Shown here piece after piece: positions 21,650 through 33,891 of a stretch of 64,000 nt of DNA. Every line of letters begins with the position of its first letter. The stretch's first letter is position 1. The notes under the pieces are model-generated. The model worked only from the letters and a program-made list of their open reading frames with translations. It was not told the origin of the DNA and made no database searches. Source of the DNA: Karstenula rhodostoma CBS 690.94 (Eukaryota; Ascomycota; Dothideomycetes; Pleosporales; Didymosphaeriaceae); assembly GCA_010093485.1 (NCBI GenBank), contig MU001513.1, positions 75,696 through 139,695 of the forward strand, written 5' to 3'. A program made the translations under genes and the position numbers.

Positions 21650-22987
21650 ATGGCAGACCAACAAGTGGAGCCCTTTCGACTGTTAGACCTTCCTGGTGAA
21701 ATTAGGGATGCTATTTATCGGGAGATCCTATGCTGCTTCAACCTTGTAGAACCAACCTCGGTGAAATTTGGGTTTTACAACCAAGGGGTAGTCCCTGCTA
21801 CACACTCCGTCGACACGTCGATTCTACGTACATGTCGCCAAGTCCATCGAGAGGCCTACGATGTCATGGTGAAGACCAATCAGTTCATCCAGATTTCCAG
21901 CATTGACATTGACCTCGCACGCTTGCTCCTCTCCTCGGAACTACCCATTGTCACCATGGATCGCGGGATTGCCAGGCAATTTCAAGGTTGTGTTATGAGT
22001 GTTGACCTAAGTGTAGTGTCAGGGGATTGGGTAGACCAACCATGGGATGGTGAAGAGGGGGAGGAGGAATTCGATGAGGATATTCATACGCGACCTGCTG
22101 GAACTGGACCACGATTCGATTTCCTCATCCTAGGGCGCGATTGGAGTAGCTTTTGTCAGATGCTTGGCGAAGGAGCAGCTTTCTTCGGAGGATTTGAAAA
22201 GAATGTCAAGATTGACCTCAAGATGAACGCCTACCCTGAGCATATTCCGGATTATAAGGCCCCGGTAGCACACTACTTCACAGCGGAAAGGCAAGCCAGT
22301 CTGTTGGGGAGCTTTGGCACCGTTCTTCGCAACTTCAGGAATGTGGTCATTGGTGGCACTATTGACGAGCAGCTCGCCGCTTCCACGATGCAGGCGGTCT
22401 CCAGTCGGCAATGGACCTCACCTGAAGACGTGATTCGCGAACTGGGGATCCGTAAAGATATCGCGAAGACGGCAATCAGCCGCCAAGACTCATTGCGGAT
22501 GTACATGGACGCCGTCGTACTCATGCGCCGTATCTATGGATCTGCCGATTTTTCCAGACTCGTAGACGAAGGTGACGTCGCGTTCATCAGCTCGTTTGCA
22601 GAACTCTACTTCAACATCCTACTCGACGCGTGCCAGCCCATCCTGGAAACAATGCGTACCACCCTGGAGTTGGTTCGCGTCCAAGCCTGGAGCAATGTCA
22701 TTCATGAACATGTCTCGCTTGCTCAAGAGTCCTTGGGTGATTTCGACGAGGCAGGCTCCAACTATGAACCCACCCCTGTGGTAATGGCGCAGCTTGCGTA
22801 TACCATAGCAGTCTCTAGCAGGATTCTAGGCCAGGCATTGCCACAAGGTCAACCCGCCCAAATAACACAATGGAAAAGGCAGGCGGTAGATACTATCCTG
22901 TCAGCGGTTCGACTGAATCCGACGGATGCAACGATTCTGGCTGAAAGGGACAGGATACTGGAATGGAGATCGGGTCGGTCAAGGTAA
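21650..22987 (+). CDS. 2EXR/F-box-like fungal hypothetical protein
   Basis: A single open frame encodes 445 residues. The N-terminus LLDLPGEIRDAIYREIL followed by LRTCRQVHREAYDVM has the form of the fungal 2EXR/F-box-like module found in many lineage-specific ascomycete proteins. The rest is mixed alpha/beta with an acidic patch (EEGEEEFDED) near residue 145 and a predicted helical C-terminus with TPR-like spacing (AVRLNPTDATILAERDRIL). No enzyme motif is visible and there is no signal peptide. The function is unknown; members are often assumed to be substrate adaptors, which remains unproven. The start follows a pyrimidine-rich leader, and the ATG sits in a good context (GCCATGG). Confidence 0.75.
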   Translation: MADQQVEPFRLLDLPGEIRDAIYREILCCFNLVEPTSVKFGFYNQGVVPATHSVDTSILRTCRQVHREAYDVMVKTNQFIQISSIDIDLARLLLSSELPIVTMDRGIARQFQGCVMSVDLSVVSGDWVDQPWDGEEGEEEFDEDIHTRPAGTGPRFDFLILGRDWSSFCQMLGEGAAFFGGFEKNVKIDLKMNAYPEHIPDYKAPVAHYFTAERQASLLGSFGTVLRNFRNVVIGGTIDEQLAASTMQAVSSRQWTSPEDVIRELGIRKDIAKTAISRQDSLRMYMDAVVLMRRIYGSADFSRLVDEGDVAFISSFAELYFNILLDACQPILETMRTTLELVRVQAWSNVIHEHVSLAQESLGDFDEAGSNYEPTPVVMAQLAYTIAVSSRILGQALPQGQPAQITQWKRQAVDTILSAVRLNPTDATILAERDRILEWRSGRSR

Positions 22988-23266
22988 GTTAGCAGTAGCC
23001 AGTCCAGCAACAATGGATAGAACTTGGGAAGGTACGATCCATTTAGATGTATTATGAGTACCTACGACGGAGATTATTATTCTGTGATGTACTCTTCGCG
23101 ACTTGAATATCTCCGCGGCAGGTGAACTAATTGTACGTAGACACGGTGTCACGTGAGAGACGCGTCCACTGCACGGACCAGTTCGCGCTGCGGTGGCTTC
23201 CAGGGCACCTTCACAAACACGTGCCCTTGCTACCCTGTCCAGCTTTTGACTCCCCTCCTCGCCGTC

Positions 23267-24747
23267 ATGTCGTCTCGTCACCGCCAATCGGGCGTCCGGC
23301 CAACGCCTAGCCGCTCCTCCATAGTTCCCTCGCAAACGCCCGTACGTCGCCCCGCAGTCGAAGAAGAACTACCGCCGTACAAGAAGCCATCCCACCCGCT
23401 GAACGAACACGCCCTAACAAAACTCCGCGCTTTAAATGGCCCTTCAGTCACTCAGCTGAAGGATCATAATAAGAAAGCAGGTGATCGGATCACAAATGCA
23501 GCCGCCCTCGTTCTGGACACTCTGTATGAGCGGCAAGCGGCTGTGGCCAAGCAGCGCACGAAGTGGGATAAGAACATTGGCACGGAGAGTCGGGAGCAAG
23601 ATGAAGCAAGGCTTGCAGAACTGCAAGCCCAGGTAGACGAGTACAGCAAGAAACTCGAGGAGAGCATGAGAGCTGTGATAGATAATGGCGTAGCCGCACA
23701 GCGAATCGAGGAATCTCTTGCGTGGTTGCAGACGCATGCCCCAGGACGACTCCAGCAAGAATACGCGACACAAAGGTCTCAGCAGCAGTCGCAAGGGGCA
23801 TCACAGCGACTGTCGCACTCACAGAGGCGGCGCACGCAGAACAGAGACGACGACGACGATGAGGATATGCAAGACGAACATGAAACTCAGGAATCAATGG
23901 GACCCACGCCCGGCCCTACACCCCTTGATGGCTCACGACCTAGCCTTACTGGTGTGAGCGAGATGTACACGGAGCGTGTTGAGCGCGAGAAGAGAGACTA
24001 CACTTCCATTTCTTACATTGGTCGTTACTCTAAGAACAAAGAATACTCGACCTTCAAGAAAATGGTGCACGACGCGCAATACAGGGACGATCGCCCGCTT
24101 CCAAATCCGGAAATGTGGTTCACCGAGACGGGCTCGCCTGCTCTGGGGGTCACCGGTCATGGGGAGGATCACGACGACGACGACGATGATATTGTCATGG
24201 AGCGCGCTACCATCAGTATCAAATGCCCCTTGACGTTCCTGCCGTACAAGGATCCTTACACAAGCTTGAAGTGCCCTCATACGTTCGAGCGAGTTGCCAT
24301 AATGGAGATGATCAGGAAGAGCAATGTAAGGGTCGGAGGTGGATCCGCAAGTAGTGGAGAAAAGGCCGTGAAATGCCCGGTGACCGGCTGCGATCAGGTA
24401 CGGATTTGCCCGCTTCAAATCTTCGTTTACAACACTTGCTACTTTGCACACCGGCCCTTGGATATCAAAGGCTGACTTGACTCCAGATGCTAAGAGCAAA
24501 TGATCTCAATCACGATCCGGTGCTTGCGCGCAGAATCAAACGCCTACAAGAAGACAAAGCTCGGGAAGCAGAGCAGAGCGACGCAGAAGAGGAAAGGCAG
24601 GTATCGGTCTCACAGCAACCAACGCCATCCGCCCAGCCGCGAATCAAAGTTTCATCGTCATCGAGACTTCAGGTTCCTTCAATCCAGGAGCTGCCAAGGA
24701 GCTCCATTGTTGATGATTTGGGCAGCTCTGGTGACGAGGATGAATAG
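23267..24747 (+). CDS. nse2: SMC5-SMC6 complex SUMO E3 ligase Nse2/Mms21
   Basis: Two exons (intron 24398-24486, 89 bases) encode 463 residues. A long helical, Glu/Gln-rich segment (about residues 60-190) would pack on Smc5. An acidic low-complexity stretch follows. The C-terminal SP-RING has the form IKCPLTFLPYKDPYTSLKCPHTFE..AVKCPVTGCDQ, with the Cys/His zinc ligands of the Siz/PIAS type, followed by a short tail of charged residues. Nse2 attaches SUMO to substrates during DNA repair and recombination; this is family knowledge. The upstream in-frame ATG at 23153 would add 38 residues with no conserved features, so I prefer 23267. The intron lies just after the last zinc ligand region, so retention would truncate the C-terminal tail. 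Confidence 0.87.
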
Positions 24748-26463
24748 CCTTCGTTCAGGCCGAAATTTTGAAAGGAGGCTTGCGATGAATGGAAGGCCAG
24801 CTCAAAGTCCAACTCCCTGATAGCTGAATGTTCTGAAGCCGCGAAACGAGGTTAGCATACAGTTCATATGCAAGATAGCTCACGAGTCTACGCATGCATG
24901 ATCCAAACCATACCATCAGAAGTCTGGCAACTGATGCTCGGTTCGAAAGCGTAGTATCGCTTGCACAACCATGTTTGCGCAGGCAACTATCCCGGATCAT
25001 GTAGTGAAGCCAAACATTGCAATGAGAATCTCCCCCTCTCACCCGGGCGCCTCCTCGGTTCGGTTCGGTTCGGGGTCTTTCTTTGGTTCAAGACGTGCAT
25101 CCATCGCTCTTTCTTTCTTTTGATCTCCGACTCCAGTTGTTTTGCCGTACGCGCCTCCCGTTGTCGCAGATAGCTCTCGGCCGCGGCGCGGATGCGCCTA
25201 GGATATCAGCGGTTCAAGCGGCGCAGCCTCACATGCAAGCTCCTATGCAGCTCAAGCCCTGCATGAGATGAGGGTTAGGTCCCTCTGTTGGTAGCCCAAC
25301 GGCGAGCGATTGCGCAGTCAAATGAGCGGTCGTCTCGTAAATATGGCGTCCAAAGCCACTTGAAGCTAACGACTCGGGCTCGGGAGGTGGTGGAAGGGAG
25401 CCTATACACTGTGGTTACGTTGCATTCGGCCAGCTATTGCAGGGCATCGGAAGCCTTATCGAGCTGCAGGCGGGCGTCTCGATGCTGTGGTGAGATGAGA
25501 TGCTTCGCCAACATGGTGGTCTTCGGAGGGATGGAAGGCTACGTCATGGTCGGCGGGCACAAGGGCGGCAGCATTCCACACGCGGAGTCGCAGGCAGTGC
25601 GCGGGCGCGAGCACCCATGGAAATGCTGCCGTACCTGACGATCTTGTCACAGCTTCGTTGTCGAGGTATGTGGGGATGGGTCTCCTAGGCAGTCGACGGT
25701 CGGCCGTGGCCATTGGCTGGGAGCGCGTTGCACCGCCGTCGCTGTTCACGTCACGGAAGCTGTCCCCGCGACACTGCGCACCTCTTTGTAGTGCGGGGTG
25801 CGGCCAACCACAGTGAGGGGAGCATCGGACGAGGGGACAGTCCGCTCTGTCGTCTGGTCTTGAGCCTCCATTTCTCTGCCATTCCACCCCTTCACGAGTG
25901 GCATCGTTGACGCGCAATCCATCCTCCCATCCATACCTCGCGGCCCTGCAGTGTGGTGTAGCCAGGCGGGCTCCACGGCCATCGCTCGTCGAGCCAGTCT
26001 AACCCTTCCCAACGCCCGACCCACCCGGCGCACCTCCAAACTGCGACTTGGCGTGGACTTACCGCCACAGGTGCGTTCACTCTTCTTCTTGTGCACCTTT
26101 GGACCGACACCAACCTTCTCGGTTCGCACATCCGGACACTTTCGGAGAGAGCAGTCGATGCGGAGCGGTACTCGGGCCTCCACAGCTTTCACGGCCCTGG
26201 TCCCCGAGCAGCCTGTCCGCCCGTTCACACCCTGCCGTTACGGCCGCGGCTGTACGCTGCAACACAGCTGCCGTCATGGTGCTGGACAAGAGCATTCACA
26301 CACCTGGGCCATGGCCTTCATAGACCGCGCGTCGTCCTGCTCAATTCAAGGCCCGTCTCTCAAGCTTCAACACAAGTGTTTTGTCTGCTAGCCGAAGCCA
26401 CCAACCTTCACATACTCGTCTCTCTGCGTCATCCTTTCTCGTACCGAGCTTCACCTGACCGAC
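24748..26463. other. Intergenic region upstream of the mitochondrial carrier
   Basis: I see no gene in this 1.7 kb. A short GGTTC pentanucleotide array occurs at 25057-25072. The 3' part (from about 26040) is C/T-rich and probably includes a long leader of the carrier gene. Long ORFs here overlap on both strands and have no recognisable content. Confidence 0.45.
25057..25072. repeat. GGTTC pentanucleotide repeat
   Basis: Three tandem GGTTC units are followed by a variant unit. It is a minor simple repeat in non-coding sequence. Confidence 0.7.
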
Positions 26464-27551
26464 ATGTCAACAGCAACTCTTAACATGCCCCCCTCTCGTG
26501 CCATCGACAGCGCCAAGCAAACCTCAGAAGCAGCTCTCGCAGACGCGTCCGCTGCCATGAAGAACGTAGCAGAGAACCCCAAACAAGCAACACAGAGCTT
26601 CCTCCACACACCCTTCGTACGTGCAGCACTGCCGTTCATCAATGGAGGCTTAGCAGGCATGACCGCCACCACTGTCATCCAGCCGGTAGACATGGTCAAA
26701 GTAAGACTACAACTCGCAGGAGAAGGCGTCAAGACAGGCCCGAAGCCCACCCCGGTGTCCGTGTTCAAGGACATAGTCTCCAGCGGAAAAGTACTCGATC
26801 TCTACACGGGCCTCAGTGCTGGCCTTCTCCGCCAAGCTGTTTACACAACAGCCCGTATCGGTTTTTTCGACACCTTCATGAAATCCCTGTCCGCGTCTGC
26901 AGAAACCAAGGGCCAGGAAATCGGGTTCAAGGAACGTGCAGGTGCGGGTCTCGCTGCAGGCGGTCTTGCAGCTGTTGTTGGGAACCCGGCGGACTTGGCC
27001 CTAATCCGAATGCAATCCGACGGACTGAAGCCCCTCGCCCAACGTGCAAATTACACATCCGTTATCGACGCCCTGGTCCGCATCTCCAAGGCAGAAGGTG
27101 TGACACGGTTATGGGCCGGTTGCTATCCTACGGTTGTCCGCGCCATGGCGCTCAACTTCGGGCAACTGGCTTTCTTTTCCGAGGCGAAGAACCAGCTCAA
27201 GTCTACGTCTCTTTCGCCGAATACACAGACGCTTACTGCGTCGGCGGTGGCTGGCTTCTTTGCGAGCTTCTTCAGCTTGCCTTTCGACTTTGTGAAGACA
27301 AGGCTCCAGAAGCAGACTAGGACGGCCGATGGAAGCCTTCCGTACAAGGGCATGTTCGATTGCTTCAAACAAGTCGCAAGAGATGAGGGCCTTCTGCGAT
27401 TCTATAGAGGGTTCGGCACATACTATGTGCGTATCGCACCGCATGCGTAAGTTCTCCCCGAAGCATCATACGGAAGTGATGAACAGTCCTGACATTGGAT
27501 AGCATGGTGACGCTCGTTGTTGCGGAGTACTTAGGCTTCATCACCAAGTAA
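26464..27551 (+). CDS. Mitochondrial 2-oxoglutarate/malate-type carrier (SLC25 family)
   Basis: Two exons (intron 27447-27502) encode 343 residues. The three-fold repeat of the mitochondrial carrier family is clear, with signature motifs QPVDMVKVRLQ (repeat 1), NPADLALIRMQ (repeat 2) and LPFDFVKTRLQ (repeat 3), six membrane helices and the C-terminal HAMVTLVVAEYLGFI. The RLQ/RMQ context and overall pattern fit the oxoglutarate/malate carrier subfamily, which exchanges 2-oxoglutarate for malate across the inner membrane; a dicarboxylate carrier is the main alternative. The N-terminus is extended by about 50 residues (MSTATLNMPPSRAIDS...), longer than the animal protein. The last 16 residues come from exon 2; without splicing the protein would stop right after the last helix begins. 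Confidence 0.9.
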
Positions 27552-30126
27552 ATTGGACGCCGGCGCATGTACACGTTACGGGAGTAATGAATTCTTCTTA
27601 CAACTAGGATGGAGTTCAGGAAGTTGTATATGTGCGCTTTTCTATACCTTTGAGTGCATTTAGGACATTTTGAGTTTGGATTTGGCGCTCGCGGCGCAGC
27701 ATCTTTTTTGTCTTTAGCCAAGGAACGGTCACCGGGCGACTCAGCCGTAGCGCTCTTATGAGTCGAGTGTGGATATAGGCATGGGCGCTTGTAAGTGTAT
27801 TTTGATGGGACGCGGAATGGAAAGAATTCGCGATTTGAAGAAAGTGCATGAAAGAATATATGTCATGCAGTCGATTTTGGTTTTGTGTGACGCGTTGCGT
27901 TTGGGTTCAGGCTTCGACAATCGGCTGCCGAAGCTATGCAGCGAGCGAAGAAGATGGTTCTTGGTTGCAGGCGAAATCATGTAGCACGTGCCTAAATAGG
28001 CAGCACTCGTGGGAGTTGGCAAATCCATAGCAAGGGCGTAGCTGAGAGAGATGGGGCTGATGGTACCCTTGTGTCTCAGTGCCTGAATTGCAGCTAAAGA
28101 CATGACAACTGTCTCGACGATAGGCATCCGGCTTTGCAGGTAATCAAGATGCAAACATCCAGCTAAGAGAACCTCTTTTGGTGGACGAACGTGACCCTGC
28201 AACCGGAGGGGCCGTGTTCGTATTACGTGGTCTCACCCAGGCAGTGCACCTTGAGCTATGCCGCAATCACCACAACGAAGAAAGATTCATTTCCACGGTT
28301 CCATTCAAAGTATCAGTGCTACAACTAACCGTGCTCCTCCGTTGTAGAACGTCAAAAGCTAGGATCTGCGGTGTCTTTCTTGGCTTCTTAAGTGCGCAGA
28401 TATAGTTCTCACCAAAACCTTACAGCCCCGCCTTCGTCAGACAAGATTCTGTGGACCAATACGATTTCTCTTACAAGAACTCGCATGTGCTCTTTTTTTT
28501 TTTTTTTAGAACACTCGGGAATGAAGGCAGACAAATCAGACAAATTCGGAAAAATATAGTGTCACTTGCTGCTTGACAGAGATCCAATGACGGGGCTAGG
28601 CCACCGTTTTGAAGAGGCAATGCTTTCGATATCTCATCCCCAGCATGCATGTGCTCTGATTAGATGAGATAATCAAGAGGTATTATTGCGGACTGTCTGA
28701 AAAGAGGGCGCAGCAAAGTAAAAAGAAGACGCCGCCCAGGCTACGGCAAAGGTTTGTGCAAACAAAATCCCGCTACAAGCGTGGGCAGGTGAGTACAGTG
28801 GCGCTTGGCCCATTGGAGGCCTGCATGCACTGTTCTACAGCTCACAGTCTGTAGAGTGGCGGAAACTATCACTAAGAGATGAGCCAACACATCTCTAGTG
28901 TCTTTCACCCCAACCCTTGCGTACAGGAAGTTGAAGAGTCTAACATACCACGTCCTATCTACAGCAAGTGGTACTCCAGCAGCCGCGCCGCACATTAATT
29001 CTCGGCGCGTGATAAGGCGAAATCCTTCCGTAATTATCAGAACAAGGTTGCCTTAAAGAACTTACCGGCCAGATACCTGGTTTTGGGGGGAGCACAGAGT
29101 TGCTTGTCAGGGTCGCATTGCGGCCGCCCTGCAACAAGCCCAAAGACTAGGTCTAGTCATGGAGACAAAGGGGCTGCAGCTAGACGGGGTCTGAGCAGCG
29201 AAGGTAGAGGGTAAATGGCAGAAAATATTATTAAAGGATTCATGGCTGTGGAGCAATGTTGTCGTCCAATGAGTCTTACAGATACTCTAGAAACTTTGCG
29301 CGAGCGGCCTAACTGCGGGGTCTGTATGTAGATAGAAAGGAGCGATTACTGCTCTCCACCAATGAAACTATCGTGAACTGATCTCTGTGACAGTGCCTAC
29401 ATATATATGTGAGCGTAACTGCGAGCCGGGATGAGGGGAGTTTGTCAATAATCATTCCTCAGAACAGGTTCTCAATGACCTGGAGCCGAACTGCTATGCA
29501 GGACCAAGAAAAGAGAAACAAGCCTAGAAGTCCTGCAGAAAGCATGCTTGCCTCGGCTCAGCAGTCAAAGCTTCGAAGCTTGTGATTGTGATTGTACTGC
29601 GGGGCCCCGCGTTAATCCTCGTAGTCTTGCCTCAACGTAGTCAGGAACACTAAATGATCTTCAAGGAAACAATCACGTCTTTAGAATTATCTCCTCGGTG
29701 ACTGTATTTCACATTGATGTGCTTCGAGTTCCACAGCTCGACTCTCATGCCGACTGGCTACGGGACTCGGGCTGCGTGCAGTTATATGCACGTGCTGATC
29801 TCGTCATCCCTTGTATCCCGTATTGAATCCCATTGCTAGTCATGATGCTCTCTGAGAAGCGGTGTAATGGGCAGGGTACCCTGGTATTGTTCAATTCTAC
29901 AAAGTACATCTAATCTACCATTCACGGTCATCACTTTCTCGAAATCGACACACGGCCGGCCCTAGCAGAACCGTAGACATCCCTCCATATGTCAATTGAT
30001 TCCTTCATGACTATAAGTTCAACCGCAACACCAGCTTGTAGAATCTGCTTCTTGAGTCGTTCCACAGGCTCGCCAAAAACACTACTCCTCATCTCATCTT
30101 CCTGGAACCCGGATTGCTAATCCACG
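27552..30126. other. Gene-poor region without a supported gene
   Basis: This 2.6 kb shows no convincing coding pattern. It has a 15-base T run (28493-28507) and moderately AT-rich composition around 28500-28700 and 29220-29400. Short minus-strand ORFs at 28741-29143 have no recognisable domains. A decayed transposon is possible, but I found no terminal repeats. Confidence 0.4.
28493..28507. repeat. Homopolymer T run (15 bases)
   Basis: An uninterrupted T run lies in non-coding sequence. It could be a leftward poly-A trace of a retroposed sequence, but I recognise nothing next to it. Confidence 0.8.
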
Positions 30127-30568
30127 ATGCGCTTCGCACCTATTCTCAGCCTTCTCCCACTCGTGATTTCCCTCCCCTCCCTCGACGCCGCCTTACTGAA
30201 GACGACCTTCATCACTAAGAAAAGTGGCAACTTCCCTCAGACAGAGAGCAACAGTGTGGTCGGTGGGTTGGCGGGATTGATCGCGCCCATTCAGACGAGT
30301 TTGACGGCGTTGAGCGCAAGAGTACGTATTTTTGTGGTTTGGATAAACAAAAGGGAACTGACGCGTGGTTTAGTACGAGGTCTTCAAGAGGACCTTGGAG
30401 TTGCCGATCGTTCTGTTTGATCTGAAGATCCTGAAGGCGTATACGGATGACTTGATCGATGCGGTGACGGCCAAAGTGGTACCAGAGAGCGCAAGATTAC
30501 TTGGGTTGGGCAATGGTATCATTGACACAGCTTTTGATGATGTCATTGCAGTGTACAAGGGAAGCTAG
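30127..30568 (+). CDS. Small secreted protein, cysteine-free
   Basis: Two exons of equal coding length (195 bases each, intron 30322-30373) give a 129-residue protein. It starts with a clear signal peptide (MRFAPILSLLPLVISLPSLDA). The mature part has no cysteine and is predicted to be helical, with repeated Leu/Ile/Val spacing (YEVFKRTLELPIVLFDLKILKAYTDDLIDAV and GLGNGIIDTAFDDVIAVYKG). The pattern recalls the helical HsbA/cell-wall galactomannoprotein family, but the protein is shorter and I cannot confirm that. The size, secretion and isolation between two non-coding regions would place it among candidate effectors or surface proteins. No duplicate lies in the window. Confidence 0.75.
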
Positions 30569-31154
30569 GCGTGATAGGGTAGGAAATCGAATGAGCATAC
30601 ATGATCAATAACATGTGAACCATTGGGTACAAACCTTGGGGGATAGATAGGAAATTACTCTGCTTCCAAGTTGTTCCTGCTTCAGCTTGAGTCTCAGACG
30701 GCGTATTCTCAAAGGTTTTCATGAGCTGTTATAGAAACATCTGCATGAGGTTGGATCATCGTTTCGGGAGTTGCGCAAGGTAAGAGGACAGCAGTAATAG
30801 ACTCGTCGCCGCGCTCAATATTTGCGCTCGAAAGGTCGTCCTCAAGCGTGTCTTCCGTGGGTATCCGATTGTAATTATGACTGTCACATGCGTCTGACAT
30901 GGCTATAAGACTTGAGCTGAAGCATGCCGTTACAAAAACCGAAGGCGGTAAATCTCGAGCCTAGAAAGGGAGAGTAATCGGATCTAAAGAGAAGGTATGA
31001 GGGGTGGCCACTAATATCGAGTACAGGGCGCAATGCGGTGCATCGACGCTGTACCGTTGTTATCACTTGACGGTGGGATGTATTGTGCCCAAAATCGTGC
31101 AATCTTGATTCATTACACATGCGTTCACCGGTTGCCGTTGCTATCAATCTGGCC
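30569..31154. other. Convergent intergenic region
   Basis: This stretch lies between the 3' ends of the small secreted protein gene and the leftward MFS gene. I see no gene or repeat. Confidence 0.45.
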
Positions 31155-33294
31155 TCATTTGAAACGTCGCACAACCCCGTCTTGGCCCTTGACTTCCCCA
31201 TCAAGCAATATCTCATGCCCGTCTCCTTCTCTTACAAACTGCGCCGCGATTCTCCCAATAACGGCCACGCACGCAAGACTCCACCATCCCAATGCGACAA
31301 TACCCATGTCTAAACCTTTTCCAAATAGCCAGCCGAACACAATCGGGCCAAGTGTTCTCGTAAAGCTAGACACAGACTGGCCAATACCATGCATCGTGCC
31401 CAGGACTGACGGATGTGGACAACAATTGTTAACGAGAATCGCAGTACACGGTAAGGCGAACGTTCTGGCCAGCACCTGAACGAACAGTACGACGGTTATC
31501 GCTACCCAGATAAGCCCGCCGGACACGCCTTCTGGAGGCTTCGATGTGCTTGGCACAAGGCTAAGTACCGGCGCGATAAAATGCGCAACAGGGAACAATA
31601 GGAGGAAGATCCGGTAGCTTCGCGCTGTACCCAGCCGGGAGCTAAGTCCTGGATACAAAAACAATTGGAGCGCTATGCCGCTGACGCCAAAAATCGAAAG
31701 AGCCAAACCAATACGCGGAGGCGGGAGTGCCATGCCGCCAGTGAAGTGTAACCCGTGAGGTTTGAAGCCCGGTGGATAAGGGTGCTTTGGATCATATCGT
31801 GGAGCAGAAAGGTAAGTGAACCATAGAGAGTTGAAAGTGCCAACATGCATAGCCATCAGCCCATGAGACAATAAAGTGACGAGCACATTAGGTGTCCACA
31901 TCCGCCGGAAGGGCAACTTCGGTCTACCCAAGACAGGCTCCATGGTCTGAGGATACGATGACTCCGGTAGCGCAGATGTCGGAGTAGTTTGCATCTCAAC
32001 AGCCGACACTGCAGCAAACTCATCACCCGGGATTGCGGTATAAGCATGATCTTCTGCGGATCTTTTTCGGAAGATTCTGCGCTGGATCCAACGTCCTATG
32101 CGCAACCCGGGGTCGGGCTTGTCTTTACAGAGCTCGCTTGTTTCTTCGAGAAACAAAACGATACCCAAGGCGGCCATAAAAAGAAAGACAGCACTCATCA
32201 AGTTTGGTAGAGCATATGGCGACTTAACCATCCATTGAACACCTTTTGCACCACCAAATAATGATCCAGGTCCAAAGATAGACGGATAGCTGCCGACAGG
32301 ATCGGCCAGAATACCACCTGGCTCTCGTCAGTACATCGAACAGTCAACACCCTGGAGAATAGCTTACCAAGGATTGGACCGATAATTACGCCAATATTGA
32401 AAGTCATGGGCAACAAAAGGAAGGCTCTGCTTTGATATTTCTTCTCTTTGATAATCTCGGAAATCATCGTTCTCATGACCCCAACGTTGCCATTCAATAC
32501 TCCACCAAGGCAGCGAAAGAAGAGCGCCGTTAGGAAGCTGTGGGAGAACCCGAATCCTATGATAGACACCATCGTGCCTATACTCGCGGGTACAAAGTCA
32601 GCTGGGTCACAAAAGTGGGTTTATGTACGAAGTGTACATGTCTAAGACATAGCGACTTTGTACCGGGGAGTATCTCACCCAACAAGCCAATCGAGATGGC
32701 ACGCTTGCGACCTCCAAACTCAGCGTCCGCAAAGCGACCCCAAGCTATTGCGGTCAAAAATTGCGCGCCAGGAAATGCAGCATGTAGGATCCCGGCCTGG
32801 TAAGCAATGGTCGAATCTGGGAGGCTAGGATCGAAGGATCTGAGTTGGTAGAAGATGTATGATCCGAGCGAGGTCTGAGTGAGAGGTTCACTGAGGCGAG
32901 CGAGCGTAAGAACGGCCAGTTGGTCTTTTCGGGGCAGCGATAGCCATGTCACAGGCTTCTCTTCCACTGCTTCGGTCTGTTCTGTTTCATCGGCTAAAGG
33001 CAGAGCAGTTCCACCTTCAGCATTGGTCTGGATGATGAGGTCACGCGGGCGTTCATTTCGTTCGCTATCGAGATTTGTTCTCTCAAATGCACCGCGTTTG
33101 TGTGAGGGAGTGCCGATGGAAGATTTGTTCTGTTTCAACAAATGATGATCTTCCTCACTCTGTTCGACCAGACTTTTACTCTGTGATGAGGCTGATTGAT
33201 GTCTTATCCCCGAAGTCGCCGCGAACGCAACAGATGACGATTCTGCTGTAGACGACTTGGGAGATTGATCTGCGAAAGTAGGTTTGCCACTCAT
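31155..33294 (-). CDS. MFS transporter, YCR023C/Zrg-like tetracycline-resistance-type group
   Basis: Three exons encode 662 residues from the ATG at 33294; a further in-frame ATG at 33414 adds 40 residues with no conserved feature. The N-terminal about 150 residues are hydrophilic. The first half has LARLSEPLTQTSLGSYIFYQL, motif A GRFADAEFGGRKRAI, and GPILGGILADPV. A cytoplasmic loop of about 100 residues follows, then the second half starting TPNVLVTLLSHGLMAMHVGTF. This loop arrangement and the ILGG..ADP segment match fungal vacuolar or plasma membrane MFS proteins like yeast YCR023C, whose substrates are unknown. Introns on plus coordinates are 32318-32367 (50 bases) and 32578-32678 (101 bases). 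The second splits the Gly codon of LLGTMVS inside motif A and is an introner-like element. Confidence 0.87.
32578..32678 (-). mobile_element. Introner-like element, copy B (intron 1 of the MFS gene)
   Basis: This 101-base intron starts GTGAGATACTCCCCGGTACA on the minus strand and ends CTTTGTACCCGCGAGTATAG. The ends are nearly perfect inverted repeats: ATACTCCCCGGTACAAAGTC against ATACTCGCGGGTACAAAGTC. A perfect inner stem ATGTC..GACAT lies near base 35. The branch site CTGAC and acceptor fall inside the right repeat. It matches copy A at 5046-5146 in length and at about 72 of 101 positions without gaps. Confidence 0.82.
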
Positions 33295-33891
33295 GGGTAG
33301 CTTATTTTGAATGCTATAGCACCTAAGCAGACCGGATAGTGTCTGCTTGACAACAATAAAAGGCACGAAAAATTGGTGAGAGTGAGAGAACAAAGACTGA
33401 GGGGAATTACTCATTCGCTAGGAGCTAGACAAAGGTCCGCATCGGAGTAAAACAGTTCGGATTAAAATCAGCATGCATGTCACTGGTGTGTGGCGGTAGG
33501 CGAGGCCCTGGTTCGTCACCTGCAACATTGGTATGGGGTGCTCTGCGGATATGCAACGAATTCCGATGACCCCGGGAATAATCAGGTCACGTGATGGGAT
33601 AATTGGATCTACGGCTCCACGCTCGGAGTTCAAAGCTAACCTATGGGTAGTCAGAGCAAGTTTCGATACTAGCACAATAGAATGAGAATGTAAACCCATG
33701 TTTCAGGGAGTCCTGTGCGATATTGCTTCAGAAAAGTAATGTCGGAAGGAGGACGCTCGCTTTCAGCAAATCATGACGCCATTCCAAATCGCGAGACTCC
33801 CCCCGCCCCAAAGATTCCATAATCACCGTCCACACAACACAAAGACCAATTCCACATAGCCTCAGCCTTCAGTCTATATCTCTCGCTCTTG
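33295..33891. other. Divergent intergenic region
   Basis: This is the shared upstream region of the leftward MFS gene and the rightward msrB gene. No other gene is seen; short ORFs are not supported. Confidence 0.45.
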
